From positions 30,311,008 to 30,375,007 of the forward strand of contig NC_016133.3 of the NCBI RefSeq assembly GCF_000005505.3: a stretch of 64,000 nt of DNA, read 5' to 3'. Each line of letters starts with the position of its first letter. The stretch's first letter is position 1. The position numbers were made by a program, and so were the translations under genes. The stretch comes from Brachypodium distachyon (lineage: Eukaryota; Streptophyta; Magnoliopsida; Poales; Poaceae). The notes beneath the pieces were generated by a model, which ran no database searches, was not told the origin of the DNA, and worked only from the letters and a program-made list of their open reading frames with translations. Below, piece after piece: positions 1 through 11,397 of the stretch.

Positions 1-146
1 CTCTGCCAGGCGGGCCCCACCTGTCAGCATCGTCTTCGTCCTCAACCGCCGCCCGATTTCTCCGCGCAGACGCCGTCCGCCATGCCCACGAACTCCACCC
101 CGCATCCGCCTCGCCCACGACCCCCATCTTCTCAACCGGCCGCGTC

Positions 147-157
147 ACTATAAAGCT
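147..157 (+). promoter_or_regulatory. TATA box of BigLTR copy 0
   Basis: CACTATAAAGC lies ahead of a pyrimidine-rich leader. The same motif sits at the same place in copy 2 (12810) and, on the minus strand, in copy 1 (9242-9251). Confidence 0.6.
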
Positions 158-1339
158 CCTCACCCCCGCAGTCTTTCCCCTCTCTCACTCGACCGTTTCC
201 ACGCCGCCAGGCTGCCCAATTTCTCGCCGGAGAACCTTCGGTCGCCGCCGCGTTTCTTGGTCGCCGCCAATTAACCGGTGAGCCCAAGCCGCCATCTTCT
301 AGTTTTTCTTTCTCCTCTCTTCTTTGCGAACGCCGTGATGCGCTCCTTTTTTCTTCTTGTGCACTGTAGCACCCGGACCGCTGATGACCGAGAGCTCGCC
401 GTCGCCGCCGTCTTCTCTTCGTCCTAGGCGTCACCACCGTCGCCCTCGAGGAAAACCGCTGCCACCATCGTCTTCGCCTCGCGGAGCTGCTTCTTCCCCA
501 AGTTTCCCCAAGCCCGAGAACTCGCCAGAACCCCTCACCGCCGTTCTCCCAAGCCGCCGACGACCTCGCCGGAACCCTAGCTCGTCGGAGGTAAGGCCGA
601 AGCCTCTCATCCGTCCGATCTAAATCAACAGCCATGATTAGATTCTCTTTAAACCGAACCGGTACGCAAATCCAACCGTAGGATCTCACTTAAGTTAGAT
701 CCGACAGCCCGTGTTTTATTTTACTCGGGAACCTGTACCTGCCAATCACAGCTTGCCACGTGTCACCTGTTTAATTAAATGTTTATTCCCCGGCCGAATT
801 AAAATGGAAATTCAAATGATCATAACTCTTAAACCGTTTGGCTCAAATTTATGTTCTGCACCTTTTTGGAATCCTCATGGTATGTAGATTATTTTGGCAC
901 TGTTCAATTTTGAATTTGAATAAATTTAACAGAACCAAATTACAGAATGGTTAACTATGGTTCGTAATTCATATGAAATGTCTTAAAATTATTTCGAAGC
1001 TGTTATCATTTCGAAAAAAAGTTTAAAGTGTTTTCCCTGTCCAGTAGGATCAGAGGGAGAATTATTTTTGTAAAATAATCTTGCAGGACCAAACTATTTT
1101 GTCCATACCTTCTAAAATACTCATTAAACTATTATTAAATCTTGTTTTGGTTATTGCACAAGGAGTACCTTCTCAGTATGTTATAATCTGTCCAATCCTT
1201 TGAAAAAGTTCTTTAAAATAGAAACTAAATTTGTGAATACTAAAACCAAGCTAGGAGTGCATCATGGTAAACTTTGCATCATGGCATATTCTTTGTATTG
1301 AATTGCATGTTTATGTGTATTTGTGCTTGTTTATTTTAG

Positions 1340-1402
1340 ATTGTTTGGAGAGTGAACCTTGTTGTTGGGAAGAGTGTGAGAACCACCACAGCTTTGAACA
1401 AG
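1340..1402 (+). other. BigLTR copy 0 Cys-rich mini-exon
   Basis: A 63-nt exon-like block follows TTATTTTAG and is followed by the GC-type donor AAG/GCAAGT. Read in phase with the terminal block at 3822 it gives CLESEPCCWEECENHHSFEQ plus G. The other three LTR copies have the same acceptor, donor and phase with related residues (see the first finding). Confidence 0.5.
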
Positions 1403-2382
1403 GCAAGTCACTTTGATCATTTCCCTAATATTTTTACTATGCACTAGACGTTTTATTAGTTGCATTAGGAATATTATTTGTATCTCTATGCTATCTATGA
1501 ATCCCTGGTAGTGTAGCTTTATCCGTGCCATTACCTTGCTACCAAATTGCCATCGTCTGTAGATAAGAGCTATGCTATGGTAGTATCGTGGTTGAAATTA
1601 CTACATCATGATAATATTGTGGTTATGGTGAAAAGTTGTGTTTTACTTAGTGTACGGCAAAACAACTTAATTTTTAATGAACCATCCTGGGTGGGCGGCT
1701 TTGTGATTTTGGATGTTGTCCGACGTCAGGTCCATGTCTATGGGTCCATTTCTATGAGTCGTCTCACCAAGTCTATGGGAGCGCCTGCGTCACAAATTGT
1801 GGAATGCCACCCGGGGTAACTAGAGACTGGACTAGTTTCCTGTTTAGTAGCTTCCAGTACAACCACATGGTAACATGGGCTCTGCCAAGATTGAGTAAGC
1901 TGTTTGAACCTGGGTCCGAGGTGATCGTGATGATGTAGCCGTGTAGGTGGGAGCGGGTCCCTCGGTATGGGTCTGGGGATTACTTCTGAAAGTCTTGTAA
2001 TCGATGTCATTGTTACTCTATCCTGAGGACAGCAAGGGATTAACACATCGATTTCTTGTGGGTAAAGTGTACAACCTCTCGAGAGTGTCAAACTAAGTAC
2101 TTAGCCGTGTCCCCGGTCATGGACATTTATGAGCAGCTAGATTAGGGAGCTGTAAGGAAAGTCTCACTCACTCTAATTTCCTAAATTAAAATGAATGGTT
2201 TGAACTTGAGTTTAGGAGCATTGATGTGTCTACTCAATGTCCATAGTTTAATAGGAGCATTGGTGTGTCTACCCAATGTCAATTAGTGATAAAACTATTT
2301 GGTTAAAATGATAAGACTAAACAATTAAGCTTTTACGCAAATAGCCTGAACTTCACCTTGCCATAAATCTGGATGTACTTGT

Positions 2383-3735
2383 TGTTGGAGATATGCCCTA
2401 GAGGCAATCATGTGATGATGTTATTTCCTATGTATTCATGAGTTATTGTTATTGTCCTTGAACATCATCACTGATATGTATCAATAAATACGTGATTTGT
2501 TTGTGAGACTATGTATTCTATGATGTTGTTCTAATGGTCCCTGGTCATAGAGGTTATTCGGACACATAACCTAGACTAGAAATGTGAATAGTATGATGAC
2601 TATGTTTCACAAGTCATAGCGCAAAGTGTTGCCGACTGATAGCATGGACTCGACAATGAGATTGTTGAGTCGGACAGACCCGCACTGAGACACAACGAGA
2701 TGATTGTCATTTGTTAGTCTCAAGTACGATGTATATGCCAGTCCTAGACCTGAGGTCATCGCATGAGTTTGGGATGTGAATCGGCCTACTTAGGGGTGCC
2801 AAACGCTACTCCATAACTGGGTGGTTATAAAGGTAGCTTTCGGGTTTGCTGAGAAGCATGCTGCGAGTCATGGTTGATCAAGATGGGATTTGCCCCTCCT
2901 GTTCGGAGAGATATCTCTGGGCCCTCTCGAGTGATCAGATTCGGAAAGCATGGCCATGCGACTTCGGTTAAGTGTAAACCCGTTCGGGAATCTGTATCAC
3001 AGACACGAGAAGAGAGTCGAGCTATCCACAAGGATGACAAGCACTCGCCTTGAGCTCGACACACATATCGTGAGGCAAAAGGAATGTTGCATATGACACA
3101 TTGTATGGTTCGTCAATATACCTTGTGGTTACTCGGGAGTTGGCACGTGCTGCTAGGCGCCGCTACCAACTATCGACTTGAGTCGGTGCCAGTGGACGAG
3201 TAAGGTGTTACTCGAGCCCGCAGTCCGAGCTCGTAGTCGTGTCCGACTGACCGCGAACCTGAAGGGTCACACGGTTAAGGGGTGGGAACCGAGTTGGATC
3301 GGATCCAACTCGTATCGGACTTAGACTCCTAACGGGCCTCAAGTGTTGAGCCCACTAGGGACGTCTATATAAGTGGAGGAGACCAACCCGTCTAGGGTTA
3401 CACCAGTACAGACGTGAGTTAGACTCGGCCGTCACACCTTCACGTCCAAAGTCTTGCGATCAGATCTAGCAGTCCGCCGCACGGAGTTCCTCCCTGTACG
3501 TGTGGATACCTCGGAGGCGCCGCACCTGCGGCGCCTGGACGAACTGTTCGTGGGATCGGCGAGGAGGAGCAAGCTGTTCGACTACTCGGCATCGACGCAT
3601 TACATCGACTCTAGTTCCGCTACGGATCTGCGCGTCTAGTGATAATCTCGTGATCCATTATCTACAGCATTGATCCAGGTGGAAGTGGTAGAATTTTTTA
3701 TTTTGTGCTAGCGTAGCATACCGCATTCCCCAACA
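2383..3735 (+). mobile_element. BARE-1/WIS/Angela-type Ty1-copia solo LTR
   Basis: The element begins TGTTGGAGATATGCCCTAGA, which matches the well-known start of BARE-1/WIS/Angela LTRs, and ends CATTCCCCAACA. It is flanked by a perfect 5-bp target duplication CTTGT (2378-2382 and 3736-3740), so it is a solo LTR of 1353 bp. A TATA box (CTATATAAG) lies at 3365-3373. It interrupts BigLTR copy 0, so it is the younger insertion. No internal retrotransposon domain is present. Confidence 0.9.
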
Positions 3736-3821
3736 CTTGTTAGGTGCTGTTATATCAAATTGTGATCTTGCCAATACATTCAATATATTGACCCTAGTGG
3801 CTGCATCGTTTAATGATGCAG

Positions 3822-3841
3822 GAAGTTCTGACGAAGAGTAA
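3822..3841 (+). other. BigLTR copy 0 terminal mini-exon
   Basis: After the acceptor GATGCAG the block reads, in phase with the mini-exon at 1340-1402, Ser-Ser-Asp-Glu-Glu-stop (TAA), the junction codon being Gly. The homologous blocks are at 7236-7255, 15069-15088 and 30227-30246. Confidence 0.45.
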
Positions 3842-4111
3842 GGGTACGTTTTGGTCTTTGGGTTGCGAGCCTACATTCCAACACGCTACCACTATGGTGT
3901 TGATGTGGCTCTTGTATCTTCGTTTTCCGCTATTGAACTTTTCGTTTTAATTCCAGCTAACCCATGTGGTTATGCGAGTTTGTAAGTACTCTTAAATTCT
4001 GGATTTTGCGTTGTAATATTTGAGACCTTTGTTCTATGATATTACATCTTAAAACTGTGTGTGTTAGTGAGTCGATCCAGGGACTAGCACTTAAGCACAG
4101 AGATCGAACCC

Positions 4112-4662
4112 ATTTGGGTCCTTTGGCCTGCAATCGGTGTGCTGATAGACACTCAAGAAAGTCTGGTTGATGATCTTGTCACGGAAGGGGCAGCTCACGG
4201 TTCGGTCTGGTTTGATCGGCTCCCACCTCTTCAGGCCCTTTCCCAGGGTTAGCAGATCGTAGATCTCAGTGGCTACCTCCTGAATCTCGTCTTCTTCGTA
4301 ATCTTCCAGCTCACGTTCATGAGCAGGGGGCATATTCCAACAAGTCTGTAAAATATGGATGACATCATTTATACAGTGATGAATACACTAAGCAACCGAG
4401 AGCAACAAAAACACAAAAGTTACCTTTTTGTATTGATATAAGTGAAGAGAACTGTTGATACCTGAACGTCTGGTTGGACTTGCTCCAGAAGCTTCACTTC
4501 ATCGCTGCAGATCATCCTCCACTCCACGGACACTTTGCTAGCTTCGTGCCACTTCAAGTGGCTGCTGAAGAGATCCCAAACAACTGCCTTAGCCTCAGGT
4601 TGTAGCTGAACCCAAAAGAAGGGGCTGATGAATTTTCAAAGGGTGGATCAGCCGTGGAAATT
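4112..4662 (-). pseudogene. Two-exon fragment of an unrecognised host gene
   Basis: On the minus strand, a block at 4462-4662 follows a TTCGCAG acceptor and ends with CAG/GTATCA. It is in phase with a second block, about 4112-4345, that follows a TTTACAG acceptor. The first codes for a Trp-rich stretch (FFWVQLQPEAKAVVWDLF and onward). The second codes for an acidic stretch (ERELEDYEEDEIQEVATE) followed by LKRWEPIKPDRTVSCPF. The first block has two in-frame TGA codons near its start, and the second runs straight into BigLTR sequence at 4111, so this is a broken fragment. I do not recognise the family. Element A begins about 40 bp upstream, so both ends of the gene have been cut by transposon-related rearrangement. 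Confidence 0.5.
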
Positions 4663-4717
4663 CTGCGAAGATATAATATGGGAGTTAGTTGCTTAAACAG
4701 AAAGGATTAGTTCAATA

Positions 4718-6240
4718 ATGGCCGGAGACCGGCAGCGGCAGCTACGCTATGAGCACACCGTGTCACGAGCGACGCCGACGGGGTCGCACCCCACTCACCC
4801 GGGTGCACAGCAGGGCACGCAGGCACACGAAGAATGGAGCGCGGAGCTGGACGCGCTCCTCGCACTCGCCGCCCAGCAACCGCAAGGTGAGGGCGCCCCG
4901 GCAGGCTCAATCGCAGGCAGAACCCGAGACACGAAGACGCGCCCCGCGCCTCGGGGCAGGGAGAAAACCCTCCCCCGCAGGGAGGGCAAGGAGGCGGGGA
5001 TCCTGAGGGGTCCGCGGATTCATCACCAACCGTCACACGGGGTGATGCGCGCGGCGTCCTGAACGCCCGCCAATAGGAGGATCTCCGCCAGCGCCTGGAG
5101 CGCCGACGCCGGCGCGAAGTAGAGCGCCAGCGCCCGGAGGAGCAGGAGGATGCTCCCATGGGTGCCGAGGATGGCTGCACCGCGTTCACCCGCGAGCTGC
5201 GCCGGGTGACATGGCCCCGCAAGTTCCGAGCGCCGGTGCTTGGGACGCACGACGGGACCGTGAACCCGAAGGATTTCTTCCTGCATACACGTTGGGGATG
5301 CACGCCATCGGCGCTGACGACAAGGTCAGGGCCAACTGGTTCCCGATGGTCCTCAAGGGATCGGCGAGAACATGGCTGCTCAACCTGTCTGCCGGGTCCA
5401 TAGCCACTTGGGCGGACCTGCGCGAGCAGTTCGTGAGTGCGTTCCAGGGCGGCTACAAGCGCCCGGGAACCATGGCGGAGCTGCACACTGTGGTGCAGAA
5501 GCCGGGAGAGACGCTGCGGAGCTTCGTCAACCGCTTCTCCAGCCTCTCCTACTCCATCCCGGAGGCAGAGGCTGTCGCCATCGTCAACACCATCGCCATC
5601 AACATCCGTGATCCCAAGATGCGGGAGAAGCTGAGCACGCATCGGATCCGGACGACACAGGATCTCTACGCCCTGGAGCACAAGTGTGCCATGGCCGAGG
5701 AAGGGCGCTTGGCGCCCGAGCTTGCAGCTAAGGCTGCCGCGAGCCTAGCTGAGGGCTCGCACAAGAAGGGCTCCCAGAAGCGTAACGGGAAGCAAGTCCT
5801 CGCCGTGGAGTCGGGAGCTACCGCGAGGCCTGCGAAAAAGTCCTCATTCGGTGGCGGGTCAAGCGGCAAGGCGGGCGACGTGCCCCGTTGCCCCATCCAA
5901 GCCAACGCCACCCATGATGCACAGGGTTGCGCATCCTGCAGGGTATCAAGCAGAGGCACGAGCAGCGCCACGAGGAATGCCGAGCGGCCGGCGCCTGCTT
6001 CAACTGCGGCGACATCGGGCACCTCTCCTGCGACTGCCCGAACAACCCCAGAGCGGGGCCGAAGCCTGCTGGTGGGGGCGCCGGCAAGGAGGAAGCCCGA
6101 GGAGGACGCGGCCAGGCCCGTGCCGGCAGGGAGCGCCATCCCCGGGGACGAGACAAGGCTCGCGATGAGGAGCAGCGTGAGTCTGATTGCAGCGCGGGCG
6201 ACGAGCCTGGCTTCCAGGAGCCTTGCGGCGTCGCCTGGAT
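4718..6240 (+). pseudogene. Element A gag (frameshifted)
   Basis: This is the capsid-like protein that would package the element RNA. An N-terminal part is open from 4718 to 5062. The central gag domain (for example WFPMVLKGSARTWLLNL, then LREQFVSAFQ and PGTMAELHTVVQKPGE) is open from 5211, and a CCHC zinc knuckle CFNCGDIGHLSCDC lies near 5997-6038. These pieces are in different frames: compared with element B there is a small deletion near 5284 and another shift near 5920, just before RILQGIKQRHEQRH. Basic Lys/Arg-rich segments precede the knuckle. Strong alignment with gag of element B supports the call. Confidence 0.8.
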
Positions 6241-7083
6241 CCATGGGGGAGCTTACGCTCTCTCATCCAACGCCGCGGTGAACCGCCTCACCCAGGAGGT
6301 GTGTGCGTTGTTACTGGATGCGGAGGCGCAGCAGCCGCTGAAGTGGTCGCACGTGCCGATCACCTTCAGCGCCGATGATCACCCAGCCCGGCAGCTGGGT
6401 TCAGGGGTTCTACCCTTTGTGGTCTCACCAATCATCAACAAGGTGACGGTGACCAAGGTGCTGGTGGACAACGGACCGGGGCTGAACCTCCTGTCCGCCA
6501 GGTTAATGGAGAAACTTCAGCTGCCGCTGGGGCGGCTGAAGCCCGCTGACCCATTCCGGGGAGTGAACCCCGGGATCATGCGCCCCCTGGGACGCATCAC
6601 GCTGCCGGTTACCTTCGGGTCCCGGGAAGCGTTCAGGACCGAGCACTTGGTGTTCGACGTGGCGCACACCCCATTGCCTTACAACGGGATCCTTGGTCGG
6701 CCGGCGCTGATCAAGTTCATGGTGGCGACCCATTGCGCCTACAGCATGATGAAGATGCCGTCCACGTATGGCATCCTTTCCATCGGGTGTGACCTCAAGG
6801 ACGCAGCCTGGTGCATTGGCGAGGTTGTCAGGGCCGCCGCCGCAGCCGACTCCGGCGCCGAAGACGTTGCCGGAAGTGAAGGCTCACTGTCGGGCGACGC
6901 CCCAGCAACGAAGAAGGCCCGCGCTACCCCGCAAGCACTTGCCGGGGGAGGCGTAGGCTCGAGCCCACGCCCCGGCAAGGGCCTGAGGCTCAAGGAGGAG
7001 GCCGCCAAGGTGAAGAAGCTGCCCCTCCAAGCCGGCAACAAGGAACGCACCGTCACCGTCGGTGCGAACCTCACCGCCGAATA
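6241..7083 (+). pseudogene. Element A aspartic protease region
   Basis: The reading frame continues from the zinc knuckle (ORF 5927-7084) into a retropepsin-like domain: KVTVTKVLVDNGPGLNLL, then GIMRPLGRITLPVTFG and PLPYNGILGRPALIKF. The usual D-T/S-G active site appears as D-N-G, also in element B, so this is a lineage feature; the following Ala is Pro here. A charged, Ala/Pro-rich linker follows and ends in a TAG at 7082-7084. Beyond the TAG the frame continues into the start of the RT domain (FLRENADVFAWEPSDLPGV) until BigLTR copy 1 interrupts it at 7160. Confidence 0.8.
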
Positions 7084-7235
7084 GGAAAGCGCCCTCATCA
7101 CTTTCCTCCGGGAGAACGCCGACGTGTTCGCTTGGGAACCGTCGGATCTCCCCGGAGTCCTGAAGCGACCACCCCATTACTAGGGTTCGATCTCTGTGGA
7201 ATGTAAGCACATGACCCACAACATAACAACGAACC

Positions 7236-7255
7236 TTACTCATCGTCGGATCCAC
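7236..7255 (-). other. BigLTR copy 1 terminal mini-exon
   Basis: Following the acceptor AACAATGCAG it reads, in phase, Gly-Ser-Asp-Asp-Glu-stop (TAA) after a Gly junction codon, homologous to the blocks in the other three LTR copies. Confidence 0.45.
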
Positions 7256-8270
7256 CTGCATTGTTAATTGTAGCTACTACGTGGTCAATACATTTAAATG
7301 TATTGGCAAGTTCACCGGAGTTATAAAGGACCTACCAAGTACATGCATAATTTGGCTATGTGAAGTTTGGCTGTTTGCATAAAAGCATCATTATTCAATC
7401 CTATCATTTAAAAAAAATATAGTTTTGAGGTCTATTGGACACGAGGTAGAAACACCCATGCTCCTATTGACCTAGGCACATTGAGTAGAAACATCAATGC
7501 TCCTACCCGGTTCAATCCATTCGTTTTATTATGAAATTGGAATGAGTGAGACCTTCCTTACAGCCCCAATATCTAGTTGCTCATAATTGTCCGTAACCGG
7601 GGACACGGCTCGGTACTTAGTTTGACACTCTCGAGAGGTGGTACACTTTACCCACAAGAAATCGACGTGTTAATCCCTTGCTGTCCTTAGGGTAGAGTAG
7701 CAACGGCATCGACTACAGAAATTTTCAGAACATAATCCCCCAAACCACCTGAGGGACGCGCCCCCACCTACACTGCTACATACCGATGTCACCTTGGATC
7801 CGGGTTCATATTTCTTACATCCATCCTGGCAGAGCCCATAATACCATGTGGTTGTACTGGAAGCTACTAAACAGGAAACTAGTCCAGTCTCTGGTTACCC
7901 TGGGTAGCATTCCTCGGTTGCAACGCAGGCGCTCCCATAGAAATGGCGAGACGACTCATAGAAATGGACCCATAGAAATGGACCTGACGTCGCATACATC
8001 TCCACTTCCTCAAAGCAGCCCACCTAGGACGGTTCATTGAATTACTTGTTTTGCCATACACTATGAAAACCATATTGTAATTCAATAGTATCACATTGTA
8101 ATAATACCACCCTCGTATATTATCATAGCATAGCATTTTACTACTACGATGGCAATTGGTGGTGAGGTCATGGCAAAGGTGTAGCATAGATACAATAATA
8201 ATCCTAACAATGCAACTAAGAAAAACTAGTGCAAAGTAAAATAATAGGTGAATGATTAAAGTGAACTTGC

Positions 8271-8330
8271 CTTGATAGTAGTTGGTATTCAAACATTCTT
8301 CGCAATCACACAGTTCGCTCTCCGAGAAAA
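8271..8330 (-). other. BigLTR copy 1 Cys-rich mini-exon
   Basis: A 60-nt block between a TGTTTAG acceptor and an AAG/GCAAGT donor reads FSESELCDCEECLNTNYYQ plus G. It lies in the longest open frame of this LTR (7879-8415). Confidence 0.5.
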
Positions 8331-9933
8331 CTAAACACACAAACAATGCATACACAAACACACCATATAGATAAAAGAAGATGTATGCCATGATGCAATG
8401 CAAAACATGTGACATGAGTGGGTTGATTTTATTCAGGTGATCTACTGGTCCAAGGCATTGATAATTAAGCGCATGTAATTAGGATTTTAAACAAATTGCA
8501 ACGGCTAGGGTTTAAACCCTAAAATAAGGTTTTATTGGCTTCAGCCAAATAAATTAATTCAAAAAAAATATTTCTCTGTCCCATTGGACATAGGACAATA
8601 AAACAAATTTTTGGGCACTGGTTTCATTCAAAAAGGACTTCTAAATAATTAGTTATGATTTAAAAGGCATAAAACCCTATTCTATAATTTGAATGTGATT
8701 CAAATATTCAAATTTAAATTTTACAGTGCCAAAAGATTCTACATTCCCTAAGGATTCCAAAAAGGTGTGGATCATTAAATTTAGCCAAACAGATTGAAAG
8801 ATATGATCATTTGAAATTACAGGGGCTTTTCTGCAAAAGTGCCTTTTAATTATTCCGGGGGATTAAAATTAGGTTTTTATTTTGTTTAAGCAGTGCCACA
8901 TGTCACGTTCTCATTCGACGGTACCGGTTCGTTTAAAATTAAAATGTGAGATCTAATCTCGGCCGTTGGCCGAGATCCAACGGCTCGGGAGCTTCGGGCT
9001 CACCTCCGGGAAACCCTAGGTTCCGTCGGCTAGGGGGCACCATAAACAAAGCTACGCGTGTCCAAATATGCGCATGGACGAGGGGCTCCAGAAATTTGAA
9101 GATGCGGGCGGAATAGCTCACCGGCGAGGTCGGCGCGGCGCGAGGACGGCGACGGCACGAAGCTTTTCCGGCGAGCAAATTCGTTAGCGTGGGCACGTGA
9201 TGGCGTGGGCAAACAGAGGGGAAAGAGGCGGGGTGGCTTGGGCTTTATAGGGAAGGCCTAAATCAACGGGAACCGAAGATCGCGGTGGCGGGAATCCGGC
9301 GTGGGCGCTTTCCTTCGGGAACGAAGGCCCTGATAGGTGGGCCCCACCTGTCAGTGACGAACGTTGCGCGCGGGCGAGCGGCGGGGCTAGCTGGGCGGCG
9401 GCGCGCGCGAGGGATTGGGCCCGTTCGGCCCAATTCGGCCGGGCCGGTCCGTTTCCCCCTTTTTTTTTTCCTTTAGCCTTTTCTTTTTTTCTTTTTCTGA
9501 TTTCTTTGATCTCTTTTGATTTTGAACTCCAAATTGGCCCAAATTAATTCCAAATTTTTTGTAAAATCATGTTTTATCATGATTCAACTTTTGGGAGTGA
9601 TTTCCCCTCAAAATAAAATATATAAAAATACATTTGCCCTATAAATGCCTTTAGGGCTATATAACTATTTAAATAAAATAGTTTTTCAACTCCAAATAAT
9701 TATTCAAAAATTATGGGATAGCTTATTTATGCAATAAAACCCTTTTTAAATAAACCCTATTGGTTTTGAAGTTCCAAAGCTTAAATGGGTGTAAACCCTA
9801 GGGTTGAAATTGAAATAAAATCTTTCCAAAGCCTTTTGAGATTCAAATTTGAATTTAAATATGCAATTGTGGCATGATGATCATGGATGCAATGCACATG
9901 TAAAAGTTTGAAATTTTGGAATGTTACAAGTCC

Positions 9934-11395
9934 CTAGGGAGGTGATCGAGCATCGACTCGCGGTGCGCCTTGACGCCCGCCCCATCAAGCAGAAGATCCG
10001 CCGGCAAGCACAGGAGCGCAAAGATTTCATCAAGCAAGAAGTGGACAAGCTCAAAGCTGCGGGGGCTATCAGGGAAGTACTGTACCCACTTGGTTAGCTA
10101 ATCCTGTGGTAGTACCCAAGGGGGAGAATAAACTCCGCATGTGTGTGGATTTTATTGATCTTAACCGTGCGTGTCCTAAAGATCCTTTCCCTGTACCTCG
10201 CATTGACCAAATAGTGGATTCCACTGCCGGTTGCGATTTGCTTTGTTTTTTGGATGCTTTTTCCGGCTATCATCAAATTAAGATGGCAGTCGAAGACGAG
10301 GAGAAAACAGCGTTCATCACCCCGGTTGGCTGCTATTGCTACACGTGCATGCCTTTCGGGTTGAAGAACACGGGTTCAAAATTCCAGAGTGCATTGCACG
10401 ACTATTTGGGACCCCAGCTAGGCCGAAACGTAGAGGCCTACATGGACGATATCGTCGTCAAATCAAAGCGTGGGGACTCACTGATTGATGACCTGCGGGA
10501 AACGTTTGATAACCTCCGGAGGATCAAGCTCAAGTTGAACCCTGAGAAGTGCACCTTTGGTGTGGACTTGGGTCAGCTTCTGGGTTTCTTGGTTTCGCAC
10601 AGGGGGATTCCAGCCAATCCAAAGAATATAGAGGCTATCGAGAAAATGGAGGCTCCCTGCAATGTGAAGAACGTCCAGCACCTCAACGGCTGCGTTGCCA
10701 CGCTGGGGCGCTTCATCTCGAGGCTGGGCGAACGCGCCCTACCCTTCTTCAAGGTGATGAAGAAAAGGGCCCCGATCGATTGGACCCCCGAGGCTGAGGT
10801 GGCGCTCCAGGATCTTAAGCAGTACCTGAAGTCGCCGCCCAACCTCGGCGCCCCCAAGCCGAGCGAGCCGCTTCTACTCTACCTACCAGCGACTGACCAG
10901 GTGGTCAGCTCGGTGCTGGTTGCCGAGAGGGAAGAAGACCGCCTAGGGCCTGAGGTTGTGGGGAAGGGGGCTCAGCGGCCCCGGGCAATCGCCGCGGACC
11001 CAGGGATCATCGTCGAGCCCGTGGCGCTGGCACCGCGCGGGCGGCTCGTGCAGCACCCGGTGTACTTTGTCAGCACGGTGCTGCGTGACGCCCATACGCG
11101 ATACCGGCAACTGCAGAAGCTCTTGCTGGGGATCCTGCTTGCATCGTGCAAGCTGCGCCACTATTTCCAGGCGCACCGCGTCACGATTGTGTCGGGGTTT
11201 TGTCTCGAGCGAGCCCTCACCAATCGTGAAGCCACCGGAAGGGTCGCCGAGTGGAGAATGGAGTTGTCGGAGTTTGATCTGCACTTCACCAACACCAAAA
11301 GCATCAAGAGCGCTGCTCTGGCGGATTTCGTCGCGAAGTCGACCTCGATCGGCGTGGAAGAAGAGGAGCCGAAGACCAGCCTGCCGGCAAGCTGG
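9934..11395 (+). pseudogene. Element A reverse transcriptase and RNase H
   Basis: This is the polymerase that copies element RNA. After the solo LTR the frame PREVIEHRLAVRLDARP continues to about 10090, where one C is missing relative to element B and the frame shifts. From 10106 the RT is open: LRMCVDFIDLNRACPKDPFP, then LDAFSGYHQIKM, ending with the catalytic YMDDIVVKSK near 10440. The connection domain (KLNPEKCTFGV, then ERALPFFKVMKKRAPIDWTP) and a degenerate first RNase H (YFVSTVLRDAHTRY and onward) follow. Degenerate first RNase H domains are usual in Tat elements. A further frameshift near 11390 separates this from the second RNase H. Confidence 0.85.
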
Positions 11396-11397
11396 AT

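Larger units (their letters stand above)
1..4111 (+). mobile_element. BigLTR copy 0: large retrotransposon LTR, 5' end outside the window, 3' end truncated
   Basis: This is one of four copies in the window of a roughly 2.8-3.3 kb LTR. Full copies start TGTAACATCCCAAAATTT and end GATCGCTTCA or GGTCGCTTCA. This copy begins inside the GC-rich leader (it matches the part of copy 2 starting near 12660) and runs to GAGATCGAACCC, where it stops about 20 bp short of the usual end and joins a gene fragment. It contains a TATA box, a GC-rich leader with a GTAAGG donor near 594, a small ORF from the ATG at 384, a Cys-rich mini-exon (1340-1402) and a terminal mini-exon (3822-3841). A BARE-type solo LTR is inserted at 2383-3735. 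Whether this was a solo LTR or one end of a full element cannot be told, because its left side is outside the window. Confidence 0.8.
7161..9928 (-). mobile_element. BigLTR copy 1 solo LTR inside element A
   Basis: On + it reads TGAAGCGACCACC to GGAATGTTACA, flanked by a perfect 5-bp duplication AGTCC (7156-7160 and 9929-9933). Removing it rejoins the RT start exactly as in element B near 60950 (LPGV/PREVIEH). It is 2768 bp and lies on the minus strand. It carries a TATA box (GCTTTATAGGG, 9242-9251), a GC-rich leader with a GGAG/GTGAGC donor near 9017, a Cys-rich mini-exon (8271-8330) and a terminal mini-exon (7236-7255). An internal stretch near 7937-7985 repeats CATAGAAATGG three times. Confidence 0.92.

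Noticed and set aside
132..689. 185-codon minus-strand frame at the window start
   Set aside because: Arg/Ser-rich antisense of the BigLTR leader; the plus strand carries the TATA box and donor.
4707..5681. Long minus-strand frame of 324 codons over gag
   Set aside because: It is the complement of the GC-rich gag of element A, has no start in good context and no recognisable motif; the same shadow appears over element B.
5666..6266. Several overlapping minus-strand and plus-strand frames over the gag/protease border
   Set aside because: Shadows of the real gag and protease frames, caused by high GC content.
7879..8415. 178-codon minus-strand frame as a full gene
   Set aside because: It runs through an acceptor and the GC donor; only the 60-nt mini-exon inside it is conserved between copies, so a continuous protein is not supported.
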